A stretch of DNA of 64,000 bases from Deltaproteobacteria bacterium (GTDB lineage Bacteria; Myxococcota_A; Polyangia; Polyangiales; JADJMO01), in assembly GCA_022843175.1 (NCBI GenBank), contig JALHOE010000005.1, positions 41,885 to 105,884 of the forward strand. The letters are read 5' to 3'. The notes beneath the pieces were generated by a model. The model saw only the letters and a program-made list of their open reading frames with translations, was not told the DNA's origin and ran no database searches. Shown here one piece after another: positions 8,981 to 19,800 of the stretch (the first letter of the stretch is position 1; each line of letters starts with the position of its first letter). The position numbers and the translations under genes are program-made.

Positions 8981-10345
8981 ATGAGGCCGCTCGCCGTCGT
9001 CGTCGTCGCCCTGCTCGCGATCGTGCTGATGGCCGGCCGCGGCCGCGCGCAGCCCGCGGTCATCGCCCCGATGCCGTCCGAGTCGGTCAAGGTCAACGAG
9101 GAGCCTCCCGCGCCGACCGGCAAGCCGAGCAAGACGATGCCGGGATGGAACGCGCTGTGGGGCGAGCTCCCCAAGAGCACCGCCGATCTCCGCATTGCCC
9201 TCGCCGAGATCGAGCGCGCCGAAGCGGCCACGCGCATCGCGTGGGGCGCGGTGCTGCCCACCATCAACGGCACCGGCACGCTCACCTACTCGTCGCGGCC
9301 GATCGTCTCCGGCGGCATCCTCGTCGGCGGCGCCACGCTCAACGCGCAGCTCTCGGCGACGCAGTCGCTCATCAACTTCCGCGCCTGGCACCAGATCGGC
9401 ACCACCCACGTCCTCGAAGAGGTCGCCAACCTCGAGGTGCACGAGGTCCGTCGGCGGCTCGGGCTGCAGCTCGCGCGCGCCGCGGCGTCGATCACCGCCG
9501 CGTCGCGCCTCGCCGAGGGCAACCGCGCCTCGCTGCTCCTCGCGATCGATCGCCTGGTGCTCACCCGCAAGCGGCTCCTCGCGGGCGTGGGCGACGCGCG
9601 CGATCTCGTGCGCGCGCAGCAGGACGTAGCCACCGCGCGCGCGGTCATCGCGCCGAACGACGAGTCGCTGCTCCAGGCCGAAGAGGCGCTCGCCACCATC
9701 CTCGGCACCACCGGCTCGGTCGGCCTCGCGATCGATCTCGAGGCGCTCGAGCGCGAGGTCAAGACGTTCTGCGGCGAGGCTCCCGCCACCACCGACAAGG
9801 AGCGGCTCGACGTGACCATCGCCAAGAAGCGCATCGAGGTCGCGGAGCGCAACGTCAACGACATCACGCTCAAGTTCGTGCCCACGCTCACGGCCAGTGC
9901 GTCGGCGGGCATGGTCGGTCGCGCGTTCGAGGGCCCGTTCGCGCCGCAGTGGTCGGTGAGCGCGATCCTGCAAATCCCTCTCTTCGACGGCGGCGTGCGC
10001 TACGGCGAGAAGCGCGACCGTCTCGCGTTGGTCGAGCAGGCCAGAGCGCGCGCGCTGCAGGCCGAGGTCGCGTCGCTCGTCGAGCGAGCCCAGGCTCGCC
10101 GCGCGCTCTCCGTCGCCGAGGCCGCCCAGACGTCCGCCAAGGAGGCCCGCGACCTCGCCGCCGAGGCCGATCGCCTCGCGAAGGCCGCGTATGCGGCGGG
10201 CATCGGCACCAACTTCGATCTGATCGACGCCGGCCGTCGCCTGCGCGACGCCGAGACGCAGCTCGTGCTCCGCGATCTCGACCTCGCCCGCGCGCGACTC
10301 GCGCTGCCGTTCGTGGAGGGTACGTGCGCAGGGGTCGCGAAATAG
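8981..10345 (+). CDS. TolC-family outer-membrane efflux protein
   Basis: The start is ATG 8981, giving a signal peptide (RPLAVVVVALLAIVLMAG, cleavage near GRAQ) and a 454-residue precursor. The sequence has the two-fold repeat of TolC-type proteins: helical segments rich in Ala/Glu, each followed by an amphipathic strand pair (LPTINGTGTLTYSS early, VPTLTASASAGMVG in the second half). These form a trimeric outer-membrane channel with a periplasmic tunnel, part of RND efflux or type I secretion. No membrane-fusion protein or inner-membrane pump gene is adjacent; the flanking genes are a TPR protein and a lipoprotein. Confidence 0.8.
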   Translation: MRPLAVVVVALLAIVLMAGRGRAQPAVIAPMPSESVKVNEEPPAPTGKPSKTMPGWNALWGELPKSTADLRIALAEIERAEAATRIAWGAVLPTINGTGTLTYSSRPIVSGGILVGGATLNAQLSATQSLINFRAWHQIGTTHVLEEVANLEVHEVRRRLGLQLARAAASITAASRLAEGNRASLLLAIDRLVLTRKRLLAGVGDARDLVRAQQDVATARAVIAPNDESLLQAEEALATILGTTGSVGLAIDLEALEREVKTFCGEAPATTDKERLDVTIAKKRIEVAERNVNDITLKFVPTLTASASAGMVGRAFEGPFAPQWSVSAILQIPLFDGGVRYGEKRDRLALVEQARARALQAEVASLVERAQARRALSVAEAAQTSAKEARDLAAEADRLAKAAYAAGIGTNFDLIDAGRRLRDAETQLVLRDLDLARARLALPFVEGTCAGVAK

Positions 10346-11208
10346 CGAGCCTTGCGCGTGCAACGATCGCCGTCGCGCTGCTCACTGCAGCGAACGGCTG
10401 TCGCTGTCGCGGCGAGAAGGTGGGCGACAAGCGCGCGCTCGCGTGCGCCGAGGTCGCGAGCAAGAGTGAGCACAAGGAGCTCGACCTCGGGGAGGGGAGG
10501 CGTCTGGTTCGCGACGGCGTGCGCGCGACGATCTCCGGCGCCAGCGCCGAGGCGCCGGTGGCGGTCACCTCGTTCGAGGGCGGCGCCGCGGATCTGACGC
10601 TGCCCGCGGTGTCCGCCGTCTTTGTCGTCGGCCTCGGCGGACTGCCGCGCGACGCGCTCGCCGCCGCGCTCACCGCGCTCGGCAAGCGCGCGCCGGTCGT
10701 GGCCGTGATGGGGCCGGGCGACGACGTCGACGGAGCGCGCGCCGCGATTTCCGACGCCGGCGCGCGGGTGATCGACGGCAGCGTCGCTCGAGCGTTCACC
10801 CTCGCCGGCGTCGAGCTCGTCACGCTCCCCGGCTCCGACGACGCGGCGTCGCTCGCCGATCACGGACGCGGCTGCGTGCTGCGCGCCGACGACGTGCGGG
10901 CGCTCGCGCAGCTGCTCGGTCCGAAGAGCAAGCCGCGCGTCTCGCTCTCCTACGCGTCCCCGTCGCGCGATCCGGCGCGCCCCGTGGCGACCGACGCGCT
11001 CACCGACGTCACCGCGCTCCTGGTCTCCGGTCCGCTCGATCGCGACTCGCCCGGAGAGCTCGCCATCGCCCCCGGAGCCCCCGTCCCCCTGATCCCGGTG
11101 CCCCGCGCGAGGGCCCCCCGCACCACCTCGTCGCCCGGCGTCATTGCGCCCGGCTACCTCCTGGTCCGGGCCGAGGGGGCGAACCTTATGTTGAAGCGCG
11201 AGCCCTGA
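10324..11208 (+). CDS. Lipoprotein resembling a degenerate metallophosphoesterase
   Basis: GTG 10324 overlaps the end of the TolC-like gene by 22 nt and gives a signal with a lipobox-like LLTAANGC (294 residues). The central part follows the order of a calcineurin-like phosphoesterase fold (VFVVGLGGLPRDAL, APVVAVMGPGDDVDG where GNHD would stand, then a GARVIDGS strand and VTLPGSDD). The usual His/Asp/Asn metal ligands are mostly missing, so enzymatic activity is doubtful. This is inferred from the fold pattern only; a plain unknown lipoprotein is the conservative reading. Confidence 0.6.
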   Translation: MRRGREIASLARATIAVALLTAANGCRCRGEKVGDKRALACAEVASKSEHKELDLGEGRRLVRDGVRATISGASAEAPVAVTSFEGGAADLTLPAVSAVFVVGLGGLPRDALAAALTALGKRAPVVAVMGPGDDVDGARAAISDAGARVIDGSVARAFTLAGVELVTLPGSDDAASLADHGRGCVLRADDVRALAQLLGPKSKPRVSLSYASPSRDPARPVATDALTDVTALLVSGPLDRDSPGELAIAPGAPVPLIPVPRARAPRTTSSPGVIAPGYLLVRAEGANLMLKREP

Positions 11209-11231
11209 CGTCCGTCGTACCATTCACACCC

Positions 11232-11681
11232 ATGCGGCTCCTCTTGGTCCTGACCCTGTCGCTCCTGGCTTGTGGCGGTTCGAACAAGCCGGTGGAGACC
11301 GCGCCCCCCGTCGCGAGCGCGGCGCCGGCGCCGCCCCCTCCTCCGCCGTGCAAGGACGGACCGCTCAACCCGGCCGAGGCGATGGCCAAGGAGCCCAACG
11401 TCTTCAGCGCCTGCCTCGGCGGAGTCGGCAAGCTCACCGGTAACTTCTGCGGTCAGGCGAAGATCGCCGTCGAGATCGGCAAGGACGGCCGGATCACCCG
11501 CTCCGAGGTCGCCTCGTCCACGCTGCCCCCCGGCGTCACCGACTGCATCAAGGCACGGCTCGAGGCCGTGCAGTACGCCTGTCCCAAAGAGGGCACGGCC
11601 ACGTACACGGTCCCGCTCGGCATCCCGATCGGTCACCCCACCGGCGAGTGCCCGGGTCTCCCCGGCATGCCGGCGCACTGA
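11232..11681 (+). CDS. Lipoprotein with AgmX/TonB-like C-terminal domain
   Basis: A 149-residue precursor with a clean lipoprotein signal (LLVLTLSLLAC at the N-terminus) and a Pro-rich linker (PAPPPPPPC). The C-terminal region, KIAVEIGKDGRITRSEVASS followed by a conserved CIKARL and a late YACP, matches the beta-alpha-beta pattern of the AgmX/PglI C-terminal domain found in myxobacterial proteins, related to TonB C-termini. It is probably periplasm-facing. It lies 1 nt before tilS, so co-transcription is likely. The role is unknown. Confidence 0.7.
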   Translation: MRLLLVLTLSLLACGGSNKPVETAPPVASAAPAPPPPPPCKDGPLNPAEAMAKEPNVFSACLGGVGKLTGNFCGQAKIAVEIGKDGRITRSEVASSTLPPGVTDCIKARLEAVQYACPKEGTATYTVPLGIPIGHPTGECPGLPGMPAH

Positions 11682-11682
11682 C

Positions 11683-12459
11683 GTGACCCTGCCGTCGCTC
11701 GCGACGCTCGCGCGACGGGTCCTCGACGAAGCCGCGGTGCCCCATGGCGCGGGCATCGTGGTGGCGTGCTCGGGGGGCATGGACTCGCAGGCGCTGCTCG
11801 ACGTCCTCGCGCACGTCGCCAAGCCCGCACGCGGGCCGCGCCGGAACGCTCCGCCGGCGCTCCGCCTCGTGGCCGTCGGTGTCGATCATGGGCTCCGCCC
11901 CGAGGCTGCCGATGAGCTCTCGCTCGCGGCTGAGCTGGCGGCCGAGCGCGGGATCCCCTTTCACAAGGTCGAGCTCGCGGTGGCCCGCGGCGGCAACCTC
12001 CAGGCGAGGGCGCGCGACGCGCGCTTCGCGGCCCTCCGCGCCGTCGCCGCCCGCGAGGGTGCATCTTTCATCGCCACCGGGCATCACCTCGAGGACCGTG
12101 CCGAGACCGTCGTCATCCGAATCCTGCGTGGCGCTCCGGTCGAGGGGCTTGCGGTGCTCGCGTCCGCGTCCAAGGACCTCCTCCGTCCACTTATCCGAGC
12201 ACCCCGTGCGCAAATCGAATCCCACGCCCGCAAGCGCAGCCTTCGCTACGCGCTCGATCCGTCGAACGCGGACCGGCGTCACCTCCGCGTACGGGTCCGG
12301 GAAGAGGTGCTGCCCCTCCTCCGTTCGCTCGATCCGCGGATCGTCGAGCACCTCGCTGCGCTCGCCGACGGCGCCGAGCGCGCACGCGTCGTGCTCGAGG
12401 CATGGGACCGACACCCGAGTTCCGACATCAGAGGCAAGCAGACTTGGCGCTTCCGGTGA
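11683..12459 (+). CDS. tilS: tRNA(Ile)-lysidine synthase, short form
   Basis: GTG 11683 is used, directly after the preceding stop. The PP-loop ATPase signature SGGMDSQ lies near residue 31, followed by VDHGLRPEA near residue 68 and ATGHHLEDRAETV near residue 130, all typical of TilS. The enzyme ligates lysine to C34 of tRNA-Ile2 so that it reads AUA. The protein is 258 residues, well below the 430-470 of E. coli and Bacillus enzymes; it keeps the catalytic N-domain and the LDPSN segment but lacks most of the C-terminal domains, as in the compact Aquifex-type enzymes. It precedes ftsH, a common pairing. Confidence 0.88.
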   Translation: MTLPSLATLARRVLDEAAVPHGAGIVVACSGGMDSQALLDVLAHVAKPARGPRRNAPPALRLVAVGVDHGLRPEAADELSLAAELAAERGIPFHKVELAVARGGNLQARARDARFAALRAVAAREGASFIATGHHLEDRAETVVIRILRGAPVEGLAVLASASKDLLRPLIRAPRAQIESHARKRSLRYALDPSNADRRHLRVRVREEVLPLLRSLDPRIVEHLAALADGAERARVVLEAWDRHPSSDIRGKQTWRFR

Positions 12460-12603
12460 CGGTTCAGTCGCGGGACGCCTCTTGCATCGCTGGGCTCGCC
12501 CCAACTGGTCATCGGTTCGTTCCCCTGCTACGCGTTATTCTAGAGCCGTGCTCGCACCGCGCCCGTTTGTCGCCCGTTTGTGAAGTTGTGAAGAGAGGAA
12601 GCC

Positions 12604-14532
<1,929 letters not shown>

Positions 14533-14561
14533 TCCTGCGGCGGGTCCTCGCAAACGGATGG

Positions 14562-15824
14562 TTGGCGGCGTTCATCGCCGCCTTCCTCCTTTTGTGGCTC
14601 CTGCTCGCGCAGCTCACGTACCTCCAAACGATCGGCGAGAACCTCTCGCCCACGGCCGACCGCTACAGCGAGGCCAACGCGATCCGGGCGGCGCAGCACT
14701 ACGCCGAGCACGGCTTCTTCGTCGACGCCGGCCTCCCCCACATCACCTACGGCGACCGGTTCCCCGGTGACGGCTGGACGGTCGACGCCAAGAAGTACCC
14801 GCTGCCGCGCGGGGTCTACACCCGCTACCCGCCGTTGCCCGATCTGTTGTGCGGCCTCTTCGAGAAGACGCTCGGCAAGGACCACCGACAGCGCTGGCGG
14901 CTGGTCCCGGTCACCCTGTCGCTCGCCGCGACGCTCGCGGCGTTCCTGGTGCTCCGTCGCGTTCTCCTGCCCGTGGTCGCCGCGCTCCTCGTCGTCGCGC
15001 TGTCGGTGATCCCCGCGCTCGCGACGCACATGCACTGCCTCCACTACGAGGGGTACGGGCACGCGCTGTTCGTCGTGCACCTCGCGCTCCTGGCGGCGTG
15101 GCTCTTCTCGGGCGAGGCCGTCGACAACCGCAAGCTGTGGAGCCTCTTCGCCATCGGTGCCCTGCACGGGTTCATGTCCTTCGAGTACTTCTTCGTCGTC
15201 GCGCTCGCGCCGTTCCCGATCGCGCTGCTCGCCGACCGCGATCGACGGACCGCGGCCCGCATGGCGGCGGCGAGCGCGCTCGGCTTCGTGATCGCGCACG
15301 CGCTCCACTTCCTGCAGGTCGTCGCCTTCTACGGGAGCGTGCGGGCAGCCCTCGCCGACTTCGGCTCCCGCGCCCAGTACCGATTCGCCGGGGCCGAGCC
15401 GACGAGCTACGGGCAGCTCGTCCTCCGCGCGCTCGACAAATACGCCGATCAGCTGTGGTCGCTGCAGCGCGCGCCGCACTTCGGCCCCTATCTTCCGATC
15501 TTCACCGCCGCGGCGCTGATCCTCTTCACCGTGCGGCTCTCGCGCTCGAAGCGCGCGCTCGGCGCGATCTTCCTCGCGCACGGCGTCTGCGTCCTGTGGC
15601 TCCTCGCGATGCCCGCCCACGCGGCGATCCACACGCACATCGTGGCGCGGATCTTCTATCTCGCATATTTCGTGGTGGTATTGTCGCTGGCTTCATGCGC
15701 GCCTGGTCGCTCGGAGATCGCAGCGCGACCCTCGTCTACTGGGCCGCTGTCGCGCTCCTCGTCGGAGCCCTCTTCACGACCCGGCTCCTCCCCTTCGTCG
15801 ACTACCCCCAGCACCTCGCCGTAG
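14562..15824 (+). CDS. Polytopic membrane protein, GT-C/ArnT-like
   Basis: About ten hydrophobic segments, with an N-terminal TM (MAAFIAAFLLLWLLLAQLTY) followed by a soluble loop containing ADRYSEANAIRAAQHY and YTRYPPLPDLL. An acidic residue after the first TM and a Y-x-x-P-P motif are typical of lipid-linked-sugar GT-C glycosyltransferases (GT39/ArnT-like). The start is a TTG 29 nt after ftsH. The last 45 residues (Ser/Pro/Arg-rich) overlap the next gene by 130 nt and look like an out-of-frame shadow, so the native C-terminus may have been lost by a small indel. Substrate unknown. Confidence 0.6.
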   Translation: MAAFIAAFLLLWLLLAQLTYLQTIGENLSPTADRYSEANAIRAAQHYAEHGFFVDAGLPHITYGDRFPGDGWTVDAKKYPLPRGVYTRYPPLPDLLCGLFEKTLGKDHRQRWRLVPVTLSLAATLAAFLVLRRVLLPVVAALLVVALSVIPALATHMHCLHYEGYGHALFVVHLALLAAWLFSGEAVDNRKLWSLFAIGALHGFMSFEYFFVVALAPFPIALLADRDRRTAARMAAASALGFVIAHALHFLQVVAFYGSVRAALADFGSRAQYRFAGAEPTSYGQLVLRALDKYADQLWSLQRAPHFGPYLPIFTAAALILFTVRLSRSKRALGAIFLAHGVCVLWLLAMPAHAAIHTHIVARIFYLAYFVVVLSLASCAPGRSEIAARPSSTGPLSRSSSEPSSRPGSSPSSTTPSTSP

Positions 15825-17152
15825 CCGCGATCCTCGAGCGCACCTGGACGGGGGAGCTCCCGCGCGGCGTCTACGACACGAGCGTGATCGGGTTCAACAC
15901 GTTGTTCCACGTGACGACGGCCGCGCTCGGCCTCGCGCTCCCGATCGAGCTCGCGGGGAAGCTCGTCGTCGCGGCGTACTTCGTCGTCTTTGCGCTGGCC
16001 GCGATCCAGCTCCTCGACGCCGTGGCGGCGCCGCGGTGGCGTGCGCTGCTGCTCCTGCCGCTCGCCACCGGGTATGCGTTCGCGTTCGGGTTCGTCAATT
16101 TCGCGCTCGGGCTCGCGATTCAGCTCCTCGTTCTCGCGCGCGTGCTGCGAGACGACAAGCCCCTCCCGACGGCGCTGCTCGCGCTCCTCGGCGTGTACAG
16201 CCACGTCCTCCCGTCGGCGATCGTCTACGCGCTGCTCGGGGCGGCCGTCGCCGCACAGCGCCGCCCGCGCGCCGCGCTGCCGCTCCTGCCCTCCATCGCG
16301 TACGGGGCGCTGGTCTTGGTGGTGCACGGCACCGCGCGGCAGAACGCGGGCTACGTCGCGGTCGAGGGGGACAGCACGCGCGTGGCCGACAAGGTCGCGC
16401 GGCTCTTCCACTTTGCCACGGGCCTCCGCGGCGATCGGGTCGATGAGCTGGTCGTCATGGCGGCGCTGGCCGTCGCGCTGATCGCGTTCCTCGCGCCGCG
16501 CGCGCGCCCCGCGGCGCCCGCGCTTTCGATGCTGGCCACGGCCGCGGCCCTCTACCTCGCGCTTCCGCACGTGTTCTTCGCGACGGCGTTCGTGTTCGAG
16601 CGGCTCGCGGCCGTGGTCATCCTCTGCGCGATCGTCGCGGCGCCTGCCCCGCGGGCTGCGCTCGAGCCCCTGCTCCGCTCCGTCGCGTACGTCGTCGCGC
16701 TCGCCTCGTCGCTGCTGTTCCTCCAGTCGATGCTCGCGGCCCGGGCCGAGCTCCGCGATCTCGACGCGGTGCTCGACGCGGCGCCGAGCGGCAGGCGCGT
16801 CGTCGGCCTCGTGTTCCAGCCGCACCTCCCGTCGTTCCGCCTCCGCGCGGTGCTGCACGCGCCCGCCTACTACGTCGCGCGCCGGCGCGGCGAGGTCGCG
16901 TTCATGTTCGACACCGTGAGCCTCCCCGTGCGGCCCCGCCGCGATCGGCCGGAGATGCAGCTCCCGCACCTCTTCGAGCTCAACCCCGAGCAGTACGATC
17001 CGAGCGCGCCGTACGCGCGGCACTTCGACCTCGCGCTGGTGAAATCGCCGAACGAGACCCTCGACCCACGCGTGCTCATGTTCCGAGAGCGGCCGCTCGA
17101 GCGCCGCGTGCTCGCGCGCGCGGGCGCCTACTGGCTCATCGAGACGCGCTGA
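15695..17152 (+). CDS. Polytopic membrane protein, function unknown (GT-C-like)
   Basis: ATG 15695 was chosen within the longer track ORF because it opens with a short cytoplasmic stretch and a TM; 485 residues and about ten TM segments. The loop after the first TM contains LLPFVDYPQHLAVAAI, a pattern common in uncharacterised glycosyltransferase-like membrane proteins, and the C-terminal 120 residues form a soluble domain (SFRLRAVLHAPAYYVARRRG). It overlaps the preceding membrane gene and, by 17 nt, the convergent one. The three likely form a cell-surface polysaccharide or lipid-modification group, but no substrate is indicated. Confidence 0.65.
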   Translation: MRAWSLGDRSATLVYWAAVALLVGALFTTRLLPFVDYPQHLAVAAILERTWTGELPRGVYDTSVIGFNTLFHVTTAALGLALPIELAGKLVVAAYFVVFALAAIQLLDAVAAPRWRALLLLPLATGYAFAFGFVNFALGLAIQLLVLARVLRDDKPLPTALLALLGVYSHVLPSAIVYALLGAAVAAQRRPRAALPLLPSIAYGALVLVVHGTARQNAGYVAVEGDSTRVADKVARLFHFATGLRGDRVDELVVMAALAVALIAFLAPRARPAAPALSMLATAAALYLALPHVFFATAFVFERLAAVVILCAIVAAPAPRAALEPLLRSVAYVVALASSLLFLQSMLAARAELRDLDAVLDAAPSGRRVVGLVFQPHLPSFRLRAVLHAPAYYVARRRGEVAFMFDTVSLPVRPRRDRPEMQLPHLFELNPEQYDPSAPYARHFDLALVKSPNETLDPRVLMFRERPLERRVLARAGAYWLIETR

Positions 17153-18470
17153 CGAACACCACGGCGACCGCGTCCTCGTACACGACGCGGAAGCGAGGGT
17201 CTCTGCGGAGGGCGGCGCGCAGCGGCGCGGTGCTCTTGTGACGCACCGGGAGGAGCACCGTGTCGAACCGGCCGAGGTCGTCGACCGTCGTCGCGTAGTA
17301 GGCGCGGGCGTGCGCGTCGGGGTAGAGCGTCGCGGCGCGCGGGTCGATCCACACCGGACGCCTCGCGTAGATCAGGTAGGCGCCGAAGTTGAACGCGTGA
17401 AAGAGCCTCGCGTCGGGGCGCACGCGACGCACGGCTTCGACCGGCTGCTCCGACCAATCGAACGCGATCACCGGCTTGAGCCCGAGGTCGCGCGTGAGCA
17501 ACGTGATCGCGACGCCGCACACGAGGAGCGCGAGCGCGGGCGCGAGCCGAACGCGCGCGAGCGCGCGATCGAGCACCACGGCCACCCCGCCGACGACGAG
17601 CGGGAGGGCGCCGAGCAGGCAGAGCGCCGTGAAGCGCACGCGGAAGAGCGCGGGCACCATCAGGAGCAGGAGCAGCCGGCGGTCCTCGCGCGCGGAGACG
17701 CCCACCGCGGCGACCGCGGCCAGGGTCAGGGCGATGAGCGGGGCCGGATCGCCGCTCGCGGCCATGAACCGGAGCGGCGAGTAGTACTCGACGAGGTGCG
17801 CGCTGAACGTCGGCGCGCGGAGGTGGTCGAGCACCGAGAGGATCGCGGCGGGGGAGATCGCGAACACGACGAGGGGGACGAGCGCTGCGGCGAGGTAGTC
17901 GCGACGGTCGCGGAGGTGGGCGAGGGGGACGAGCGCGCAGAGCAACGACAACGCGTGGAACGGCGCCGCGAACGCCGCGACGAGCACCGGCGCGGCCCAG
18001 TGTCGTGGCCGCAGCGCGTGCGCGATGGCGATCGCCGCGAACGCGATCCACTCCGCGCGCAGATCGAGCCGCGGCGCGACGGCGACGACGACGAGGGCGA
18101 GCGCGATGACGCGCGCCGCCTCCGAGGGTGCGATCCGCGCGGCCGCGCGGTGGGCCGCGAGGGCGCCCCCGCTCGCGAAGAGGAGCGCGACCCACCACAG
18201 GCCGGCGAACCCGGAGAGGCGATGGAGCGTCGAGACGAGGAGCTCCCACAGCGGCTCGTGGTCGTGGAGGGGCGCACCCCGGAAGCTCGCCGAGAAGAGG
18301 TCAACGCTCAGGCGTCGACGCTGTGCGGCGATGGCGTCCCCGGCCGCGATTTGCCACAGGAGGTCTCCGTTCGCGAGCGGGCGCAGGCGCGCGGCGACGA
18401 CCAGGGCCAGCACCCCGACTCCCGCGAGGGGGCCCGTGAGGGGCGCGAGGGGCCCGGCCCGGACCGTCAT
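17136..18470 (-). CDS. Polytopic membrane protein, function unknown (GT-C-like)
   Basis: The start is ATG 18470 rather than the track's 18512, since the residues upstream are basic and would extend the N-terminus before the first TM. 444 residues, about ten TM segments. After TM1, GDLLWQIAAGDAIAAQRR and the segment LFSASFRGAPLHDHEPLWE carry the Asp/Glu positions seen in GT-C-type membrane enzymes. The C-terminal domain has FNFGAYLIYARRPVWIDPR, a motif I associate with this uncharacterised family. It is convergent with 15695-17152 and divergent from yebC. Confidence 0.65.
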   Translation of the reverse strand: MTVRAGPLAPLTGPLAGVGVLALVVAARLRPLANGDLLWQIAAGDAIAAQRRRLSVDLFSASFRGAPLHDHEPLWELLVSTLHRLSGFAGLWWVALLFASGGALAAHRAAARIAPSEAARVIALALVVVAVAPRLDLRAEWIAFAAIAIAHALRPRHWAAPVLVAAFAAPFHALSLLCALVPLAHLRDRRDYLAAALVPLVVFAISPAAILSVLDHLRAPTFSAHLVEYYSPLRFMAASGDPAPLIALTLAAVAAVGVSAREDRRLLLLLMVPALFRVRFTALCLLGALPLVVGGVAVVLDRALARVRLAPALALLVCGVAITLLTRDLGLKPVIAFDWSEQPVEAVRRVRPDARLFHAFNFGAYLIYARRPVWIDPRAATLYPDAHARAYYATTVDDLGRFDTVLLPVRHKSTAPLRAALRRDPRFRVVYEDAVAVVFVSASR

Positions 18471-18532
18471 ATGCGGCCGGAGTCTACGGCACCCTTTCCG
18501 CGAACGCAGCACGTTGGTATGCGGGGAAGGAC

Positions 18533-19285
18533 ATGTCAGGCCACTCCAAATGGGCGACGATCAAGCGTAAGAAGGGCGCCACCGACGCGAAGCGTGGGCG
18601 CATCTGGACCAAGATCATCCGCGAGATCCAGGTGGCCGCCCGAATGGGCGGCGGCGACGTCAACGCCAACCCGCGCCTCCGCAAGGCCGTGAGCCTCGCC
18701 AAGGCCAACGCGATGAACGCCGACAACATCACCAAGGCGATCAAGCGGGGCACCGGCGAGCTCGAGGGCCAGAGCTACGAAGAGGCCACCTACGAGGGCA
18801 CCGGCGCCGGCGGCACGCTCTTCATCGTCGACACCCTCAGCGACAACAAGAACCGCACCGTCGCCGAGCTGCGCAAGATCTTCGAGAAGGCCGCGGCGAC
18901 GCTCGGCACCTCGGGCACCGCCGGCTGGGCCTTCGACAAGAAGGGCCTCCTCACGATCGCGCGCGCCGCAGCCGACGAGGACAAGCTGATGGACCTCGCG
19001 GTCGGCGCGGGCGCCGACGACTACACCGATCAGGGCGACACCTGGCTGATCACCACGCCGCCCGACCAGCTCGACGCGGTGGCCAAGGCGCTCGAGGCCG
19101 CGGGCATCGCCGCGACCGAGGCCAAGCTCGGCTACGTGCCGAAGACGAAGAAAGAGGTCAGCGGTCGCGAGGCCGAGATGTGCATGCGCCTGACCGAGAA
19201 CCTCGAGGACCACGACGACGTGCAGAACGTCTACAGCGACTTCGACATGTCGGACGAAGAGGCCACGCGCCTCGCCGACGCGTGA
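18533..19285 (+). CDS. yebC: YebC/PmpR family DNA-binding regulator or translation factor
   Basis: 250 residues, full family length. It opens with the hallmark SGHSKWATIKRKKGATDAKR and continues with GGDVNANPRLRKAVSLAKA, YEGTGAGGTLFIVDTLSDNK and TAGWAFDKKG, all conserved in YebC/PmpR proteins. Members have been reported as transcriptional regulators and, for some, as factors relieving ribosome stalling. The gene sits directly before ruvC (GTGA overlap), the classical yebC-ruvC order linked with Holliday-junction repair. ATG 18533 has AGGACATG immediately upstream. Confidence 0.95.
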   Translation: MSGHSKWATIKRKKGATDAKRGRIWTKIIREIQVAARMGGGDVNANPRLRKAVSLAKANAMNADNITKAIKRGTGELEGQSYEEATYEGTGAGGTLFIVDTLSDNKNRTVAELRKIFEKAAATLGTSGTAGWAFDKKGLLTIARAAADEDKLMDLAVGAGADDYTDQGDTWLITTPPDQLDAVAKALEAAGIAATEAKLGYVPKTKKEVSGREAEMCMRLTENLEDHDDVQNVYSDFDMSDEEATRLADA

Positions 19286-19779
19286 TCGTCCTCGGGATCG
19301 ATCCGGGGTCGCGGCATATGGGGTGGGGCGTGCTCCGCGTGGCGGGCACGCGCGTGGAGCACGTGGCGCACGGCATCGTCGACGCCGACGACGATCTGCC
19401 GCTCGCCAAGCGCCTCATCATCATCGACGACGGTCTCCGCGAGATCTGCACCCGCTACCAGCCGAGCGAGGCCGGCGTCGAGTCGATCTTCTTCGCCAAG
19501 GACGCCACCGCCGCCGCGAAGCTCGGTCACGCGCGCGGGGTCATCCTCCTCGGCCTGCAGCGCCACGAGGTCGTCATCCACGAGTACGCTCCGGCGCTCG
19601 TCAAGCGCGCGATGGGCGCGAGCGGCCGCGCCGACAAGGCGCAGGTCGCGCGGATGGTGCAGATGTTCCTCCGTCTCAAGGAGATCCCGCGCGCCGACGC
19701 GGCCGACGCGCTCGCGATCGCCATCGCGCATGTGCAGAGCGCGCCCGCGCGCCTCATCGCGGCGGCGCGGAGCCGCTAG
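19282..19779 (+). CDS. ruvC: Crossover junction endodeoxyribonuclease RuvC
   Basis: 165 residues, a typical length. GTG 19282 overlaps the yebC stop by 4 nt. The four catalytic carboxylates are present: D7 in GIDPGSR, E67 in GVESIFF, and D139/D142 in RADAADALAIA. It resolves Holliday junctions as a dimer with RuvAB. ruvA and ruvB are not visible downstream; the next gene is a lipoprotein. Confidence 0.96.
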   Translation: MIVLGIDPGSRHMGWGVLRVAGTRVEHVAHGIVDADDDLPLAKRLIIIDDGLREICTRYQPSEAGVESIFFAKDATAAAKLGHARGVILLGLQRHEVVIHEYAPALVKRAMGASGRADKAQVARMVQMFLRLKEIPRADAADALAIAIAHVQSAPARLIAAARSR

Positions 19780-19800
19780 CCTCTGCTAGGATCGAGACCC

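Noticed and set aside
15656-17023. 455-residue minus-strand ORF rich in Arg/Glu
   Set aside because: Antisense shadow of the membrane protein at 15695-17152; no hydrophobic or domain pattern.
17238-18692. 484-residue plus-strand ORF
   Set aside because: Antisense to a polytopic membrane protein; charged low-complexity composition is typical of a shadow.
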